A stretch of DNA of 55,127 nucleotides, taken from positions 1 through 55,127 of the forward strand of contig CACODT010000008.1 of NCBI GenBank assembly GCA_902626065.1, in the 5' to 3' direction. The notes below the pieces were generated by a model, which saw only the letters and a list, made by a program, of their open reading frames with translations, was not told the origin of the DNA and searched no databases. Below, one piece after another: positions 16,399 through 24,975 of the stretch. Positions within the stretch are counted from its first letter, which is position 1; the number at the start of each line of letters is the position of its first letter. The stretch is from an uncultured Candidatus Actinomarina sp. (GTDB lineage Bacteria > Actinomycetota > Acidimicrobiia > Actinomarinales > Actinomarinaceae). The translations under genes and the position numbers were made by a program.

Positions 16399-17262
16399 AT
16401 GAAAATAACTGTACCAAAAATTATTAATTTAAAGAATAATCGTATCATATCGATGATGACGGCTTACGACTATCCATCGTCAAAAGCAATATCTGATGCT
16501 GAAATAGATATAATTTTAGTAGGTGATTCTCTTGCCCAGGTTGTTCTCGGTTATGAGGACACACTCTCAGTCACAGTTGACGAGATGCTACACCATGTAA
16601 AAGCTGTTACTAGAGCAAACCCCAATTCACTTGTAGTCGCTGATATGCCATATATGAGTTATCACGTTTCTGAAGAAGAGACAATTAAAAACGCTGCAAG
16701 ATTTATTCAAGAAGGAAAAGCAGATGCTGTGAAAATAGAGGGTGGAAGAAAAAGAGAAAAAATGATCAAGGCCTTAATTAATGCTGAAATTCCTGTTATG
16801 GGACATTTAGGTTTAACCCCACAGTCTAAAAATATTATGGGTGGATATAAAGTTCAAGGAAAAACATTAGAGCTTGCAAAAGAATTACTAGAAGATGCAA
16901 TCCTACTCGATTCGATTGGATGTTTTTCGCTTGTGCTCGAGGGTGTTCCAAAAGTAGTAGCTCAGACTATTACTGAAAAAATCGCCATTCCTACAATTGG
17001 AATTGGAGCAGGCGTACATGTAGATGGTCAAGTACTTGTTTATCATGATTTACTTGGTATGAAATCTAAGGAATATATTGATGCAAAATTTGTAAAAAGA
17101 TATGACAATCAATATGAAAAAGTAGTCAAAACTATGAAAAACTTTAAAAAAGACATAGAAAACAGAGAATTTCCTACAGATGATCACTCTTATGATGCAG
17201 GAGATTCGTTACTAGAAAACCTAAAAGAGTGGAAAAAAGAAGTTAAAAAAATTCTGTCATAA
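16399..17262 (+). CDS. panB: Ketopantoate hydroxymethyltransferase
   Basis: The 287-residue TIM-barrel enzyme has the family motifs MMTAYDYPSSKAISDA, VGDSLAQVVLGYEDT, MLHHVKAVTR, ADMPYMSY, KIEGG, MGHLGLTPQ and IGIGAGVHVDGQVLVYHDL. It transfers the one-carbon unit of 5,10-methylene-THF to ketoisovalerate in pantothenate/CoA synthesis, using an Mg-binding Asp pair and a catalytic Glu. No panC or panD is adjacent. A good Shine-Dalgarno precedes the ATG. Confidence 0.94.
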   Translation: MKITVPKIINLKNNRIISMMTAYDYPSSKAISDAEIDIILVGDSLAQVVLGYEDTLSVTVDEMLHHVKAVTRANPNSLVVADMPYMSYHVSEEETIKNAARFIQEGKADAVKIEGGRKREKMIKALINAEIPVMGHLGLTPQSKNIMGGYKVQGKTLELAKELLEDAILLDSIGCFSLVLEGVPKVVAQTITEKIAIPTIGIGAGVHVDGQVLVYHDLLGMKSKEYIDAKFVKRYDNQYEKVVKTMKNFKKDIENREFPTDDHSYDAGDSLLENLKEWKKEVKKILS

Positions 17263-17287
17263 TCTGTTTCTAGTATTAAATTAATAG

Positions 17288-17314
17288 GTACCTGCTTCGC
17301 AAGAAGCCACGTAC
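17288..17314 (+). promoter_or_regulatory. Structured 5' leader hairpin upstream of rpsF
   Basis: GCTTC (17294-17298) pairs with GAAGC (17303-17307) around a GCAA tetraloop (GNRA type). An outer GTAC/GTAC pairing (17288-17291 with 17311-17314) leaves a small asymmetric internal loop. rpsF leaders in many bacteria carry an S6:S18-binding autoregulatory RNA, so this is a candidate; I did not match it to a published consensus. Confidence 0.4.
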
Positions 17315-17333
17315 AAGTGTCCATAGGAGAAAT

Positions 17334-17621
17334 ATGAACAAATATGATTTAGTCTCAATCGTGAGGCCTACCGCTGAAGATAGCGTAGTAGAAGAACTGC
17401 ACAAAACAATTTCTGAACTTATTAATTCAAATGGTGGAACTGTTTCTGATCAAGGAGTCTGGCAGAAAAGAAAGTTAGCTTACCAAATAGAAACATTCAA
17501 CGAAGGTATTTATACTATCACTTCATTTGAAGGCCCTGGAATTATTCCAGGAGAGTTAGATAGAGTGCTAAAAATATCTGATGATGTCATTAGACACAAA
17601 GTGTTAAAGATGGAAAGCTAG
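17334..17621 (+). CDS. rpsF: Ribosomal protein S6
   Basis: The 95-residue S6 starts YDLVSIVRPTAEDSVVEEL and has WQKRKLAYQIETFNEGIYTI and RVLKISDDVIRHKVLK. It binds 16S rRNA with S18, encoded two genes downstream. AGGAG precedes the ATG at normal spacing. First gene of the rpsF-ssb-rpsR-rplI-dnaB cluster. Confidence 0.96.
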   Translation: MNKYDLVSIVRPTAEDSVVEELHKTISELINSNGGTVSDQGVWQKRKLAYQIETFNEGIYTITSFEGPGIIPGELDRVLKISDDVIRHKVLKMES

Positions 17622-17631
17622 AGGTAGAGAA

Positions 17632-18057
17632 ATGGTAGACAACACAGTAACAATAATTGGAAATTTGACAGCTGATCCAGAAGTAAGAGTTACAGACTCA
17701 GGCGCAACATTAGCTGAAATAAGAATTGCACAAAATAAAAGAAAAAGAAATACTGACGGTTCTTGGGACGAGGGAGAACCAATGTTCTTTCAAGGTACGG
17801 TTTGGAATGATATGGCAGAAAATGCTTCCTCAACTCTTCAAAAAGGAATGAGAGTAATCGTGGTAGGTAGATTAAATTATAGATCTTGGGAGACACAAGA
17901 TGGACAAAACAGATCAGTAGTTGATATAGCTATAGATGAGATAGCACCTAGCTTGAGATGGGCAAGAGCTAATGTAGAAAGAATGTCTGCAGGAGGTAGT
18001 GTTTCCGAGGCACCGAAAGCACGTGATGACTTTCAAGAAAATGAAGCACCATTTTAA
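17632..18057 (+). CDS. ssb: Single-stranded DNA-binding protein
   Basis: The OB-fold SSB (141 residues) starts NTVTIIGNLTADPEVRVTDSG and has FFQGTVWNDMAENA and GMRVIVVGRL. The short linker ends in an acidic tip DDFQENEAPF, the partner-docking tail (usual form DDDIPF). It coats ssDNA in replication and repair. It starts 10 bases after rpsF. Confidence 0.95.
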   Translation: MVDNTVTIIGNLTADPEVRVTDSGATLAEIRIAQNKRKRNTDGSWDEGEPMFFQGTVWNDMAENASSTLQKGMRVIVVGRLNYRSWETQDGQNRSVVDIAIDEIAPSLRWARANVERMSAGGSVSEAPKARDDFQENEAPF

Positions 18058-18065
18058 GGAATAGT

Positions 18066-18350
18066 ATGGGTAAATCAAATAATAGATCAAGCAAACCAAA
18101 ACTTTCAAAGTATGAAGCACCAAAACAAAGAAGAGTAACTAAAGAACAAATTGAAAATGCTACTTACAAAGATGTAAAGCTTTTAGAGAAATTTTTATCT
18201 GATAGGGGAAAAATTCGGTCTAGTCTAATAACTGGAATCACAAAACAAGAGCAAGCAAAAATAGCAAGGCTTGTAAAAATTGGTAGAGAGCTAGCTCTTC
18301 TACCGTATGTGACTACAAGCTCATACAAGCAATCCTACAACAGAAGATGA
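18066..18350 (+). CDS. rpsR: Ribosomal protein S18
   Basis: The 94-residue protein has the S18 core TYKDVKLLEKFLSDRGKI, RSSLITGITKQEQAKIARLVK and IGRELALLPYV, with a basic N-terminal extension. It lies 8 bases after ssb and overlaps rplI by 4 bases (ATGA). It lacks the zinc-binding cysteines found in some S18 proteins. Confidence 0.95.
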   Translation: MGKSNNRSSKPKLSKYEAPKQRRVTKEQIENATYKDVKLLEKFLSDRGKIRSSLITGITKQEQAKIARLVKIGRELALLPYVTTSSYKQSYNRR

Positions 18351-18793
18351 AAATAATTTTAAACCAAGATGTGAAAAAACTTGGTAAAAAAGGTGATGTT
18401 GTTGAAGTTGCTAAAGGCTATGCAAGAAATTACTTATTACCACAAAAATTGGGCATTAAAGCTACCGAGAAAAATATTTTGGTAGCAGAAAAAATGCAAC
18501 AAAAAAGACAGGCATCTATTGAAGAGAACATTGAGCTTGCCAATTCTATAAAAGAAGGTTTAGCTGATGCGAAAATTGTCATTGCTGCAAACTCAACAGA
18601 TGAGGGAACTTTGTATGCTTCAGTTTCAAATGAATCAATAATTGAAGCCATTGAAAAATTTTCAGGTTACAAAATTGCTGAAGATCAGATAGCAGATAAT
18701 TCAATAAAGGAAATTGGATTACATAATGTAACTATAAATCTCAGTGGAGATGTTTCTTTTGAAGTAACCCTTGAAATTGTTCCGGAGACATAA
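18347..18793 (+). CDS. rplI: Ribosomal protein L9
   Basis: The full-length (148-residue) L9 starts MKIILNQDVKKLGKKGDVV, then VAKGYARNYLLPQKLGIKAT, a long connecting helix and a C-terminal domain. Its start overlaps the rpsR stop (ATGA) and dnaB follows after 2 bases. Confidence 0.96.
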   Translation: MKIILNQDVKKLGKKGDVVEVAKGYARNYLLPQKLGIKATEKNILVAEKMQQKRQASIEENIELANSIKEGLADAKIVIAANSTDEGTLYASVSNESIIEAIEKFSGYKIAEDQIADNSIKEIGLHNVTINLSGDVSFEVTLEIVPET

Positions 18794-18795
18794 AA

Positions 18796-20154
18796 ATGGC
18801 AGGACCAGAAGCAGTATCAAGTAGAGATTTAGAAGGACTCCAAAAGTCTCCACCTAACAGTATTGAAGCAGAAGAGGCATTATTAGGAAGCGCCCTCTTA
18901 TCAAGAGATGCTGCAAACAGATTAATGGAGTCAGTAAAGTCCTCTGATTTTTATAGCCCGACAAATCAAACAATATTTGATGCAATGAAAGAGTTATTCG
19001 ATTCGGGAAGACCAATTGATAGTGTCACAGTTTCAGAGACAGTTTTTAAAGATAAAAAAAATACAACAAGCTTAAAGACATCATCAATCGCTAGATTGAT
19101 AGAAAACGTACCAAGTTCTGCAAATTTTGAAAGATATATTGAAATTGTTTTAGAACACTCAAATAGAAGAAAGCTGCTTAAAGCAAGTGGAAGAATTGAA
19201 TTGCTGGCTTATGCGTTAGATAAAGATATTTCGAATGTAATGGATGAAGCAGAACAGTCAATATTCTCTGCTTCAGATGATGCAATAGGCGAAGGACTAA
19301 TTGGAGTATCAGATGTTCTCAATGATGCAATTGAGAGAATTGAAGAAATTGAAAATAGAGGTACTGGACTCTCTGGATTAGCAACTAATTTTGCTGATCT
19401 TGATTCGGTTTTAGCCGGTCTTCAAGAAGGCAATTTAGTTGTAATTGCTGCAAGACCAAGTATGGGTAAATCATCACTTGCACTAAATATTGCAACAAAC
19501 GTATCAAAAGAAAATAAAATAACAGCTTTTTTCTCTCTTGAAATGACCAAAGAGGAGTTAGTTCAAAGAGTATTATTCTCAGAAGCAAAAGTGACATCTG
19601 GTGATGCAAGAAAAGGCCAACTTGGTCCTGAAAAATGGTCTCGTGTTGTCGAAGCTGCATCAAAGGTAAATAATATGCCATTATATTTTGACGATGCATC
19701 TGTGATAACAGTCACAGATATTAGAGCCAAATCAAGAAGATTAAAATCATCCAAAGGTCTAGATCTTATTGTTGTTGACTACCTTCAACTGATGCAAGGT
19801 ATGTCTGGTGATAACAGACAGCAAGAAATCGCTGAAATAAGTAGAAATTTAAAAAATCTTGCTCGAGAATTAAATGTTCCAATTATTGCTTTGTCACAAT
19901 TGAATCGTGCAGCAGAAGCCAGAGAAGATAAAAGACCTAGATTAGGAGATTTAAGAGAATCGGGGGCCATTGAGCAAGATGCTGATATAGTAATGATGCT
20001 TTATAGAGATGATTACTATAACCCAGCTACTGAAACGCCAGGAGTTGCAGAAGTAAATATTGTAAAACATAGATCTGGATCAACAGGAAAAGTCGACTTG
20101 TACTTTAGTAGGGAATATACACAATTTTCTAATTATTCACGACAACAAGATTAG
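18796..20154 (+). CDS. dnaB: Replicative DNA helicase DnaB
   Basis: The 452-residue protein has an N-terminal helical collar domain (SIEAEEALLGSALLS), then the RecA-like motor with Walker A ARPSMGKSSLA (near residue 223), the EMTKEELVQR helix, Walker B LIVVDYLQLM, the QLNRAAEAREDKRPRLGDLRESG region (arginine-finger area) and VKHRSGSTG. The length has no room for an intein. It is the ring helicase that unwinds the fork. The EamA gene starts with GTG on the last base of its stop. Confidence 0.96.
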   Translation: MAGPEAVSSRDLEGLQKSPPNSIEAEEALLGSALLSRDAANRLMESVKSSDFYSPTNQTIFDAMKELFDSGRPIDSVTVSETVFKDKKNTTSLKTSSIARLIENVPSSANFERYIEIVLEHSNRRKLLKASGRIELLAYALDKDISNVMDEAEQSIFSASDDAIGEGLIGVSDVLNDAIERIEEIENRGTGLSGLATNFADLDSVLAGLQEGNLVVIAARPSMGKSSLALNIATNVSKENKITAFFSLEMTKEELVQRVLFSEAKVTSGDARKGQLGPEKWSRVVEAASKVNNMPLYFDDASVITVTDIRAKSRRLKSSKGLDLIVVDYLQLMQGMSGDNRQQEIAEISRNLKNLARELNVPIIALSQLNRAAEAREDKRPRLGDLRESGAIEQDADIVMMLYRDDYYNPATETPGVAEVNIVKHRSGSTGKVDLYFSREYTQFSNYSRQQD

Positions 20155-20996
20155 TGAATAAGACTTTTGGAGCTTATGCTGCGATAACAATTTTGGCTAT
20201 TTCATGGGGCACTATACCTATTATTATCAAAACCACTGAAATTAGCCCTTTAAGTCTTGTTGGAATAAGGACATTCATTGGATCTATTTTCTTGTCATTA
20301 TTTTTTATCAATAAAAAAATAAATTTTAAAGAGTTAATTAAACCTGGATTAATACTTGGGCCATTACTTGCTTTACATTGGGCAACAATGTTCGAATCGA
20401 TTGAGAGAAATAGTGTAGCAGTAGGAATAGGTTTAGTCTTTTCTTATCCCATCTTTGTATTGATAATTGAAAGGCTCCGTGGAAAAAATTTGTCAGTCAT
20501 TCAAATTTTGATAATCCTAATAGGATTTACAGGCTTGATTATTTTGTTAGAAGTAAGAACCATCGAATCAATCAGTGGTCTAATTTTTGGAATATTAAGT
20601 GCAATAAGTTTATCTTTTTTGATAACAATTGGAGAACATTACACAAACAAATTTGGAGGATTAAATATTGCCTTTGCACAATTAATTTCAGCTGGTTTTG
20701 TAATGTTCTACTTTACTACCCAAGGCTTTGAATGGATGATTCAAAATATAGGTGTAAGTCTATTTCTTGGAATTTTTTTAACAGCAATTGGATTAACAAC
20801 ATATTGGTATGTGGTAAAAATAATAAAACCTTTATCTGTTAGTACGATCACTTATCTTGAACCAACATCGGGAGTGATATTGGGAGTTTTATTATTAGAT
20901 GAGATAATTTCGATAAGCCAATTAATTGGATTTATATTAATTCTTTTTGTGGGAATCTCTCAAGTAATCTATGATTCAAGAATTAAATCTGTGTAA
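20154..20996 (+). CDS. EamA/DMT-family transporter
   Basis: The 280-residue protein has ten predicted helices in two five-helix repeats: repeat 1 begins AAITILAISWGTIPI with an LHWATMFESIE helix-4 motif; repeat 2 ends TYLEPTSGVILGVLLLDE, the usual EamA C-terminal signature. Drug/metabolite-type exporters of this family move amino acids, nucleosides or other metabolites. It starts with GTG overlapping the dnaB stop and overlaps the convergent downstream gene by 14 bases. Confidence 0.85.
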   Translation: MNKTFGAYAAITILAISWGTIPIIIKTTEISPLSLVGIRTFIGSIFLSLFFINKKINFKELIKPGLILGPLLALHWATMFESIERNSVAVGIGLVFSYPIFVLIIERLRGKNLSVIQILIILIGFTGLIILLEVRTIESISGLIFGILSAISLSFLITIGEHYTNKFGGLNIAFAQLISAGFVMFYFTTQGFEWMIQNIGVSLFLGIFLTAIGLTTYWYVVKIIKPLSVSTITYLEPTSGVILGVLLLDEIISISQLIGFILILFVGISQVIYDSRIKSV

Positions 20997-21348
20997 TTTT
21001 AAAAGTATGGGTCTCTAGGAATTTAACAAGATTCCATTCTGATTTATTTTCGTTTAAGAAATTTATAAATGTCTCACTTTTTAGATAAAGAGGATAAGTA
21101 AGTTTTTTATAATCATCTCTATTTAAATGTTCAATGATATAGCCATTTGAGATTTTTTTAACTGCGTTTCTTAATTCTTTTGCTGTTACAAGACAGTCAA
21201 AATTTTCAAGTTCTTCAGTGTTAATATTTACTTCAGAATTGTCAGCAAAGTCAGTAATTCTTAAATATTTATTCTCCATTATCCCAAGATTTTCTATATC
21301 TTTTGAAGAAAAATATTTTGTATCAATAATGATTTTTAATATTTCCAT
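20983..21348 (-). CDS. Hypothetical protein
   Basis: I place the start at MEILKIIID (21348), not the longer frame beginning at 21390, because TATCTT lies 7 nt upstream of this ATG. The 121-residue acidic protein starts with a strand, IIIDTKYF, that recalls PIN or toprim-like openings, but I see no conserved acidic set to support a nuclease. It is convergent with the EamA transporter and divergent from ptsI. No family is recognised. Confidence 0.45.
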   Translation of the reverse strand: MEILKIIIDTKYFSSKDIENLGIMENKYLRITDFADNSEVNINTEELENFDCLVTAKELRNAVKKISNGYIIEHLNRDDYKKLTYPLYLKSETFINFLNENKSEWNLVKFLETHTFKITQI

Positions 21349-21384
21349 TAATACAAAGATACAATCTTTAACGAGTAAGAAGTA

Positions 21385-21412
21385 TTGCAATATAAAAATA
21401 TTTCACTAACTT
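21385..21412 (+). promoter_or_regulatory. ptsI promoter TTGCAA-16-TAACTT, 6 nt before ATG
   Basis: The -35-like TTGCAA (21385-21390) is followed by a 16-nt spacer and TAACTT (21407-21412), which ends 6 nt before the ptsI ATG at 21419. There is no Shine-Dalgarno, so a leaderless message is predicted. Confidence 0.55.
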
Positions 21413-21418
21413 TACTCT

Positions 21419-23032
21419 ATGGATACTTACAAAGGATCAGGAGTATCTCCTGGCATTGGCCTTGGGAAATTTTACGTAATAAAAAATGATATCGATTTCT
21501 CTATTCCTAAAAAATTCAGTTTTGAGGAAAGTCAAAAAATATTGGATGAGAGGTATGAAAATTCGATCAACGGATTAAAAAATGATAATAGGGAAGATGA
21601 AGCGGAGGTTCTCAGTGCCTATCGTCTTTTGCTTAATGATCCTGAGATTACTGAAATGATCAATGACGAGCAAAATTTATCTGAAATCTACAAAGTATTT
21701 ACAGAAACATCAGATCAAATGCTTAATTTTGAGGATGAATATTTTAGGCAAAGAGCAGAAGATATAATATCTATTGGTAAAGAAATTATATTTACAATGC
21801 AGGATGTTATCTCTGATAAAAAATTAATCGAAGATGTGATCATATTTGCCGATGATTTAACTCCAAATGACACTTCATCTCTAGACCTTACAAAAGTAAA
21901 CGGTTTTGTAGTTTCTAATGCAGGTCCAACATCTCATGCTGTAATCGTTGCAAAAAATTTAGGCATTCCGTGTGTTATTAATTTCGATATATCAACAATT
22001 GATTTAAACCAAGATAAAAATGTTGTAATAGATGGGGATTCTGGGGAAATATTTATTGATCCTAATCCCGAAGTCCTAGAAAGAGTAGAGGAAGGTTTAG
22101 CAAAAACTAATAAACTTAAAGAAATATATAATCTTGAATCTATTCAAGCTCTAGATATTGATTTGAGAGCAAACATAGGAAGTAACGAAGAAATAAATGC
22201 CTTTAATGATGAACTAATAAAGTCAGTTGGGCTCTTTAGATCAGAATTTGTTTATATTGACAAGTCTTCAAAACCAAATTTAGAGGAACAAATCGAAATA
22301 AATAACAAATTAAGTAGTAAATTTTCTGAGACAATTGTTTTTAGAACGCTGGATATCGGTGGCGACAAACAGGTCCCTTATCTTAATTTGCCTAAAGAAG
22401 AAAATCCTTTTCTTGGTGTAAGGGGTATTAGATATTCTTTAATAGAAGAAAATTTATTCAGAGAGCAGATAGTTTCAATTCTTAATTCGGATTTAAATAA
22501 AAAAGTAAAAATAATGTTTCCAATGGTTTCTATTGTTGATGATTTTCTAGAAGCAAAAAAAATTGTACTTGAAGAATCAGAAAAACTGAATGTCAAAACA
22601 CCTCCCTTAGGAATAATGGTAGAAACACCATCAGTTGCGTTAAATGCAAATCAATATGTTAACCATGTTGATTTCTTCTCTATTGGAACTAATGATTTGA
22701 TTCAATATACATATGCAGCTGATCGTGGTTTAGCATCTTTAAATAAATATCAAGATCCACTCGATACTGGTGTTTTGAAATTGATACGAAACGTCATTGA
22801 AATTGGAATGGAAAATGATATTGAAGTATCGGTATGTGGCGATATGGCATCAGATAGAGATGCTTCAATAATTCTTTATCTTCTTGGTTTAAGAGTTTTC
22901 AGTATTGCACCGTCACAAGGACCAAACATAATAAAATCATTAATTCATGCCAAAGACAATCTATCAAATATAAAAATAGAGGAAATTCTTTCCTCATCAG
23001 ATTCTCAAAGTTTAAGAAAACTCATATCATAA
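21419..23032 (+). CDS. ptsI: PTS enzyme I (phosphoenolpyruvate-protein phosphotransferase)
   Basis: The 537-residue protein starts YKGSGVSPGIGLG, has the phospho-histidine site NAGPTSHAVIVAKNLGIPCV, and the C-terminal PEP-binding barrel with FRSEF, FRTLDIGGDKQVPYL, PMVSIVDDF, GIMVETPSVAL, SIGTNDLIQYTYAADR and SVCGDMASD. It takes phosphate from PEP and passes it to HPr. At 537 residues it is slightly shorter than the usual 570. The HPr gene is 6 kb downstream in the mannitol operon. ispD follows after 7 bases. Confidence 0.94.
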   Translation: MDTYKGSGVSPGIGLGKFYVIKNDIDFSIPKKFSFEESQKILDERYENSINGLKNDNREDEAEVLSAYRLLLNDPEITEMINDEQNLSEIYKVFTETSDQMLNFEDEYFRQRAEDIISIGKEIIFTMQDVISDKKLIEDVIIFADDLTPNDTSSLDLTKVNGFVVSNAGPTSHAVIVAKNLGIPCVINFDISTIDLNQDKNVVIDGDSGEIFIDPNPEVLERVEEGLAKTNKLKEIYNLESIQALDIDLRANIGSNEEINAFNDELIKSVGLFRSEFVYIDKSSKPNLEEQIEINNKLSSKFSETIVFRTLDIGGDKQVPYLNLPKEENPFLGVRGIRYSLIEENLFREQIVSILNSDLNKKVKIMFPMVSIVDDFLEAKKIVLEESEKLNVKTPPLGIMVETPSVALNANQYVNHVDFFSIGTNDLIQYTYAADRGLASLNKYQDPLDTGVLKLIRNVIEIGMENDIEVSVCGDMASDRDASIILYLLGLRVFSIAPSQGPNIIKSLIHAKDNLSNIKIEEILSSSDSQSLRKLIS

Positions 23033-23039
23033 AAATATA

Positions 23040-23717
23040 TTGAAAGTTTTTGGAATACTATTAGCTGCTGGCTTAAGTGAAAGATTTGAATCTGATAAAC
23101 TTTTCGTCACACATGAAGACAAGGAACTTATAAGATTTCCAATTGAAACATTTTTAAATAATGATGAAATTGAATCTTTGGTTGTTGTCTGCAATGAAAA
23201 TAACATTGAAAATATTAAAAATATTTTTAAATCATATGATACTCAAAAAGAAGTTGAAATTATTTATGGAGGAAAGACAAGACATGAAAGTGAAGTTTTT
23301 GGATTAAATACTTTAAAAGAAATGCATGTAGCCAATACTGACTTAGTTGCAATTCATGATTGTGCCAGATCTTTTCTTCCCGAAGAACTGTTAAAAGAAC
23401 TTATTATCGAAGCAAAAAAACATGGAACATGTTCTCCCTTTATAGAGACAAAACTTTTTGATAATTCTAAGAAGGAATTGTCACCAGATAGTTTTGTAGA
23501 GATTCAAACCCCACAGATATTCGAATATGAAGTTTTACAAAAAGCATATCTTAATGATGCAGATGAAGTAATGAACTCCCATGATACTACCCAACAAGTA
23601 TCAAAGATTTTAGGACTTAAATCAAAAGTCATTTTAGGGTCTGACCTTAATTTAAAAATCACATATAAAGAGGATTTAGAGATTTTAAAATTGAAATTAA
23701 GAAAGATTGAGAATTAA
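23040..23717 (+). CDS. ispD: 2-C-methyl-D-erythritol 4-phosphate cytidylyltransferase
   Basis: The 225-residue nucleotidyltransferase starts with TTG (MKVFGILLAAGLSERFESDK, the GxGxRxxxxxxK-type CTP loop). It has YGGKTRHESEVFGL (IspD: GGxxRxxSVxxGL), VAIHDCARSFL (VHDaARP) and VEIQTPQIFEYEVLQKAY (TPQxFxxxxLxxA). This is IspD rather than a general cytidylyltransferase. It makes CDP-methylerythritol in the MEP isoprenoid pathway. It lies 7 bases after ptsI and shares one base with the next gene (TAATG), whose product may supply its substrate. Confidence 0.85.
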   Translation: MKVFGILLAAGLSERFESDKLFVTHEDKELIRFPIETFLNNDEIESLVVVCNENNIENIKNIFKSYDTQKEVEIIYGGKTRHESEVFGLNTLKEMHVANTDLVAIHDCARSFLPEELLKELIIEAKKHGTCSPFIETKLFDNSKKELSPDSFVEIQTPQIFEYEVLQKAYLNDADEVMNSHDTTQQVSKILGLKSKVILGSDLNLKITYKEDLEILKLKLRKIEN

Positions 23718-24925
23718 TGAGTTTACTAAATAGATACACAAACTTTGTGAATGAAAGGGGTAAAAAAACTAAAGTTGCACTTGTTGGAGCAGGACAAATG
23801 GGTCAAGGGATAGTGACTCAAATAAATAAAATGCCCGATACAGATTTAGTATTAATAGTCGATAAAAATGAAGAAAAGCTTGACTCAGCAAAAAGTAAAT
23901 ATGAAAAAAATAAAGATATTTCACTTTCAACAAACCTTGATTCATTAGATGATCAAGAATTAGACATTGTTATAGAAGCTACAGGTACCCCTTCTGCAGG
24001 TGCTGAAGTTGCATTTAAAGTTTTAAATAGGAAGATAAATCTGATCCTATTAAATGTAGAAACCGAAGCAACCATTGGTCTTGCTTTGAATAATGAAGCC
24101 AAAAAAAATGATTGTATTGTAACAGTTGGGGACGGAGATGAACCAGTTGCTGCAGTAGAATTATACAATTTTGCAAAAGAAATTTCACTAGATGTAATCG
24201 CAATAGGAAAAGGTAAAAACAATCCTTTTGACGTGTTTAAGACACCAAAAGATCTTGAAAAAGAAGCAAAAGTGAAGAAAATGAATCCATATATGTTAAC
24301 AAGCTTTGTTGATGGAAGTAAAACAATGATAGAGATGGCAGCATTAGCAAATTATCTCGATTTCAATATCGATATTGACGGAATGCATGGCCCAAGTTCA
24401 ACATATGAGGAACTTAACTCTATTTTTGTACCGAAATCATCAGGGGGAATCCTTGAAAATACAAATGTTGTAGACTTTGCATTTGGAATTGCACCAGGTG
24501 TCTTTGCGATAGTATTTTCTGAAGATGATTATGTAAATTATGAAATGGAATATTTAAAAATGGGAAAAGGTCCTTTCTGGACACTTTATAGGCCCTACCA
24601 CTTAACAAGTTTAGAAATTCCAAGAACAATCATGAAGTTAATGGTTGAAAAGGAAACACAGTTAAGTGCGAAAAAATGGAATGTTGATGTAATTGCACAT
24701 TCAAAAAAAGACTTAAAGGCTGGAACAAATCTTGGCTCTATTGGTGGAGATAATATTTATGGAAAAGCCATGAAAGTTGAAAACTCCAAAAATCTTGCAC
24801 CACTCGGTATATCTGAAAATAATGTTCTTAATTCTGATGTAAAAAAAGGCGATCCTATATCTATAGACAATCTTGATATTACTGATAATCAACTTTATAA
24901 ATATTGGGTGTCACAAAATAACTGA
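23717..24925 (+). CDS. NAD(P)-dependent SAF-domain oxidoreductase, probable DXR-II (DRL)
   Basis: The 402-residue protein has a Rossmann start KVALVGAGQMGQGIVTQI (about residues 19-36), a homoserine-dehydrogenase-like domain (IVIEATGTPSAGAEVA, VGDGDEPVAAVELYNFAKE) and a C-terminal SAF-like segment (KKDLKAGTNLGSIGG to VKKGDPIS). This architecture is that of DRL/DXR-II, the second class of 1-deoxy-D-xylulose 5-phosphate reductoisomerase described from Brucella. Its coupling to ispD, the next step of the MEP pathway, supports that role. Other members of the superfamily act in sugar-acid catabolism, so the assignment depends on context. No classical dxr is seen here. Confidence 0.6.
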   Translation: MSLLNRYTNFVNERGKKTKVALVGAGQMGQGIVTQINKMPDTDLVLIVDKNEEKLDSAKSKYEKNKDISLSTNLDSLDDQELDIVIEATGTPSAGAEVAFKVLNRKINLILLNVETEATIGLALNNEAKKNDCIVTVGDGDEPVAAVELYNFAKEISLDVIAIGKGKNNPFDVFKTPKDLEKEAKVKKMNPYMLTSFVDGSKTMIEMAALANYLDFNIDIDGMHGPSSTYEELNSIFVPKSSGGILENTNVVDFAFGIAPGVFAIVFSEDDYVNYEMEYLKMGKGPFWTLYRPYHLTSLEIPRTIMKLMVEKETQLSAKKWNVDVIAHSKKDLKAGTNLGSIGGDNIYGKAMKVENSKNLAPLGISENNVLNSDVKKGDPISIDNLDITDNQLYKYWVSQNN

Positions 24926-24975
24926 ATAAATATTCATTAAATTTTTAAATTGTTATTATAAAATTTGAGTTTACT

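Noticed and set aside
20983-21348. PIN-type toxin based on the IIID start
   Set aside because: The other conserved acidic residues of a PIN domain are not evident and no antitoxin is adjacent.
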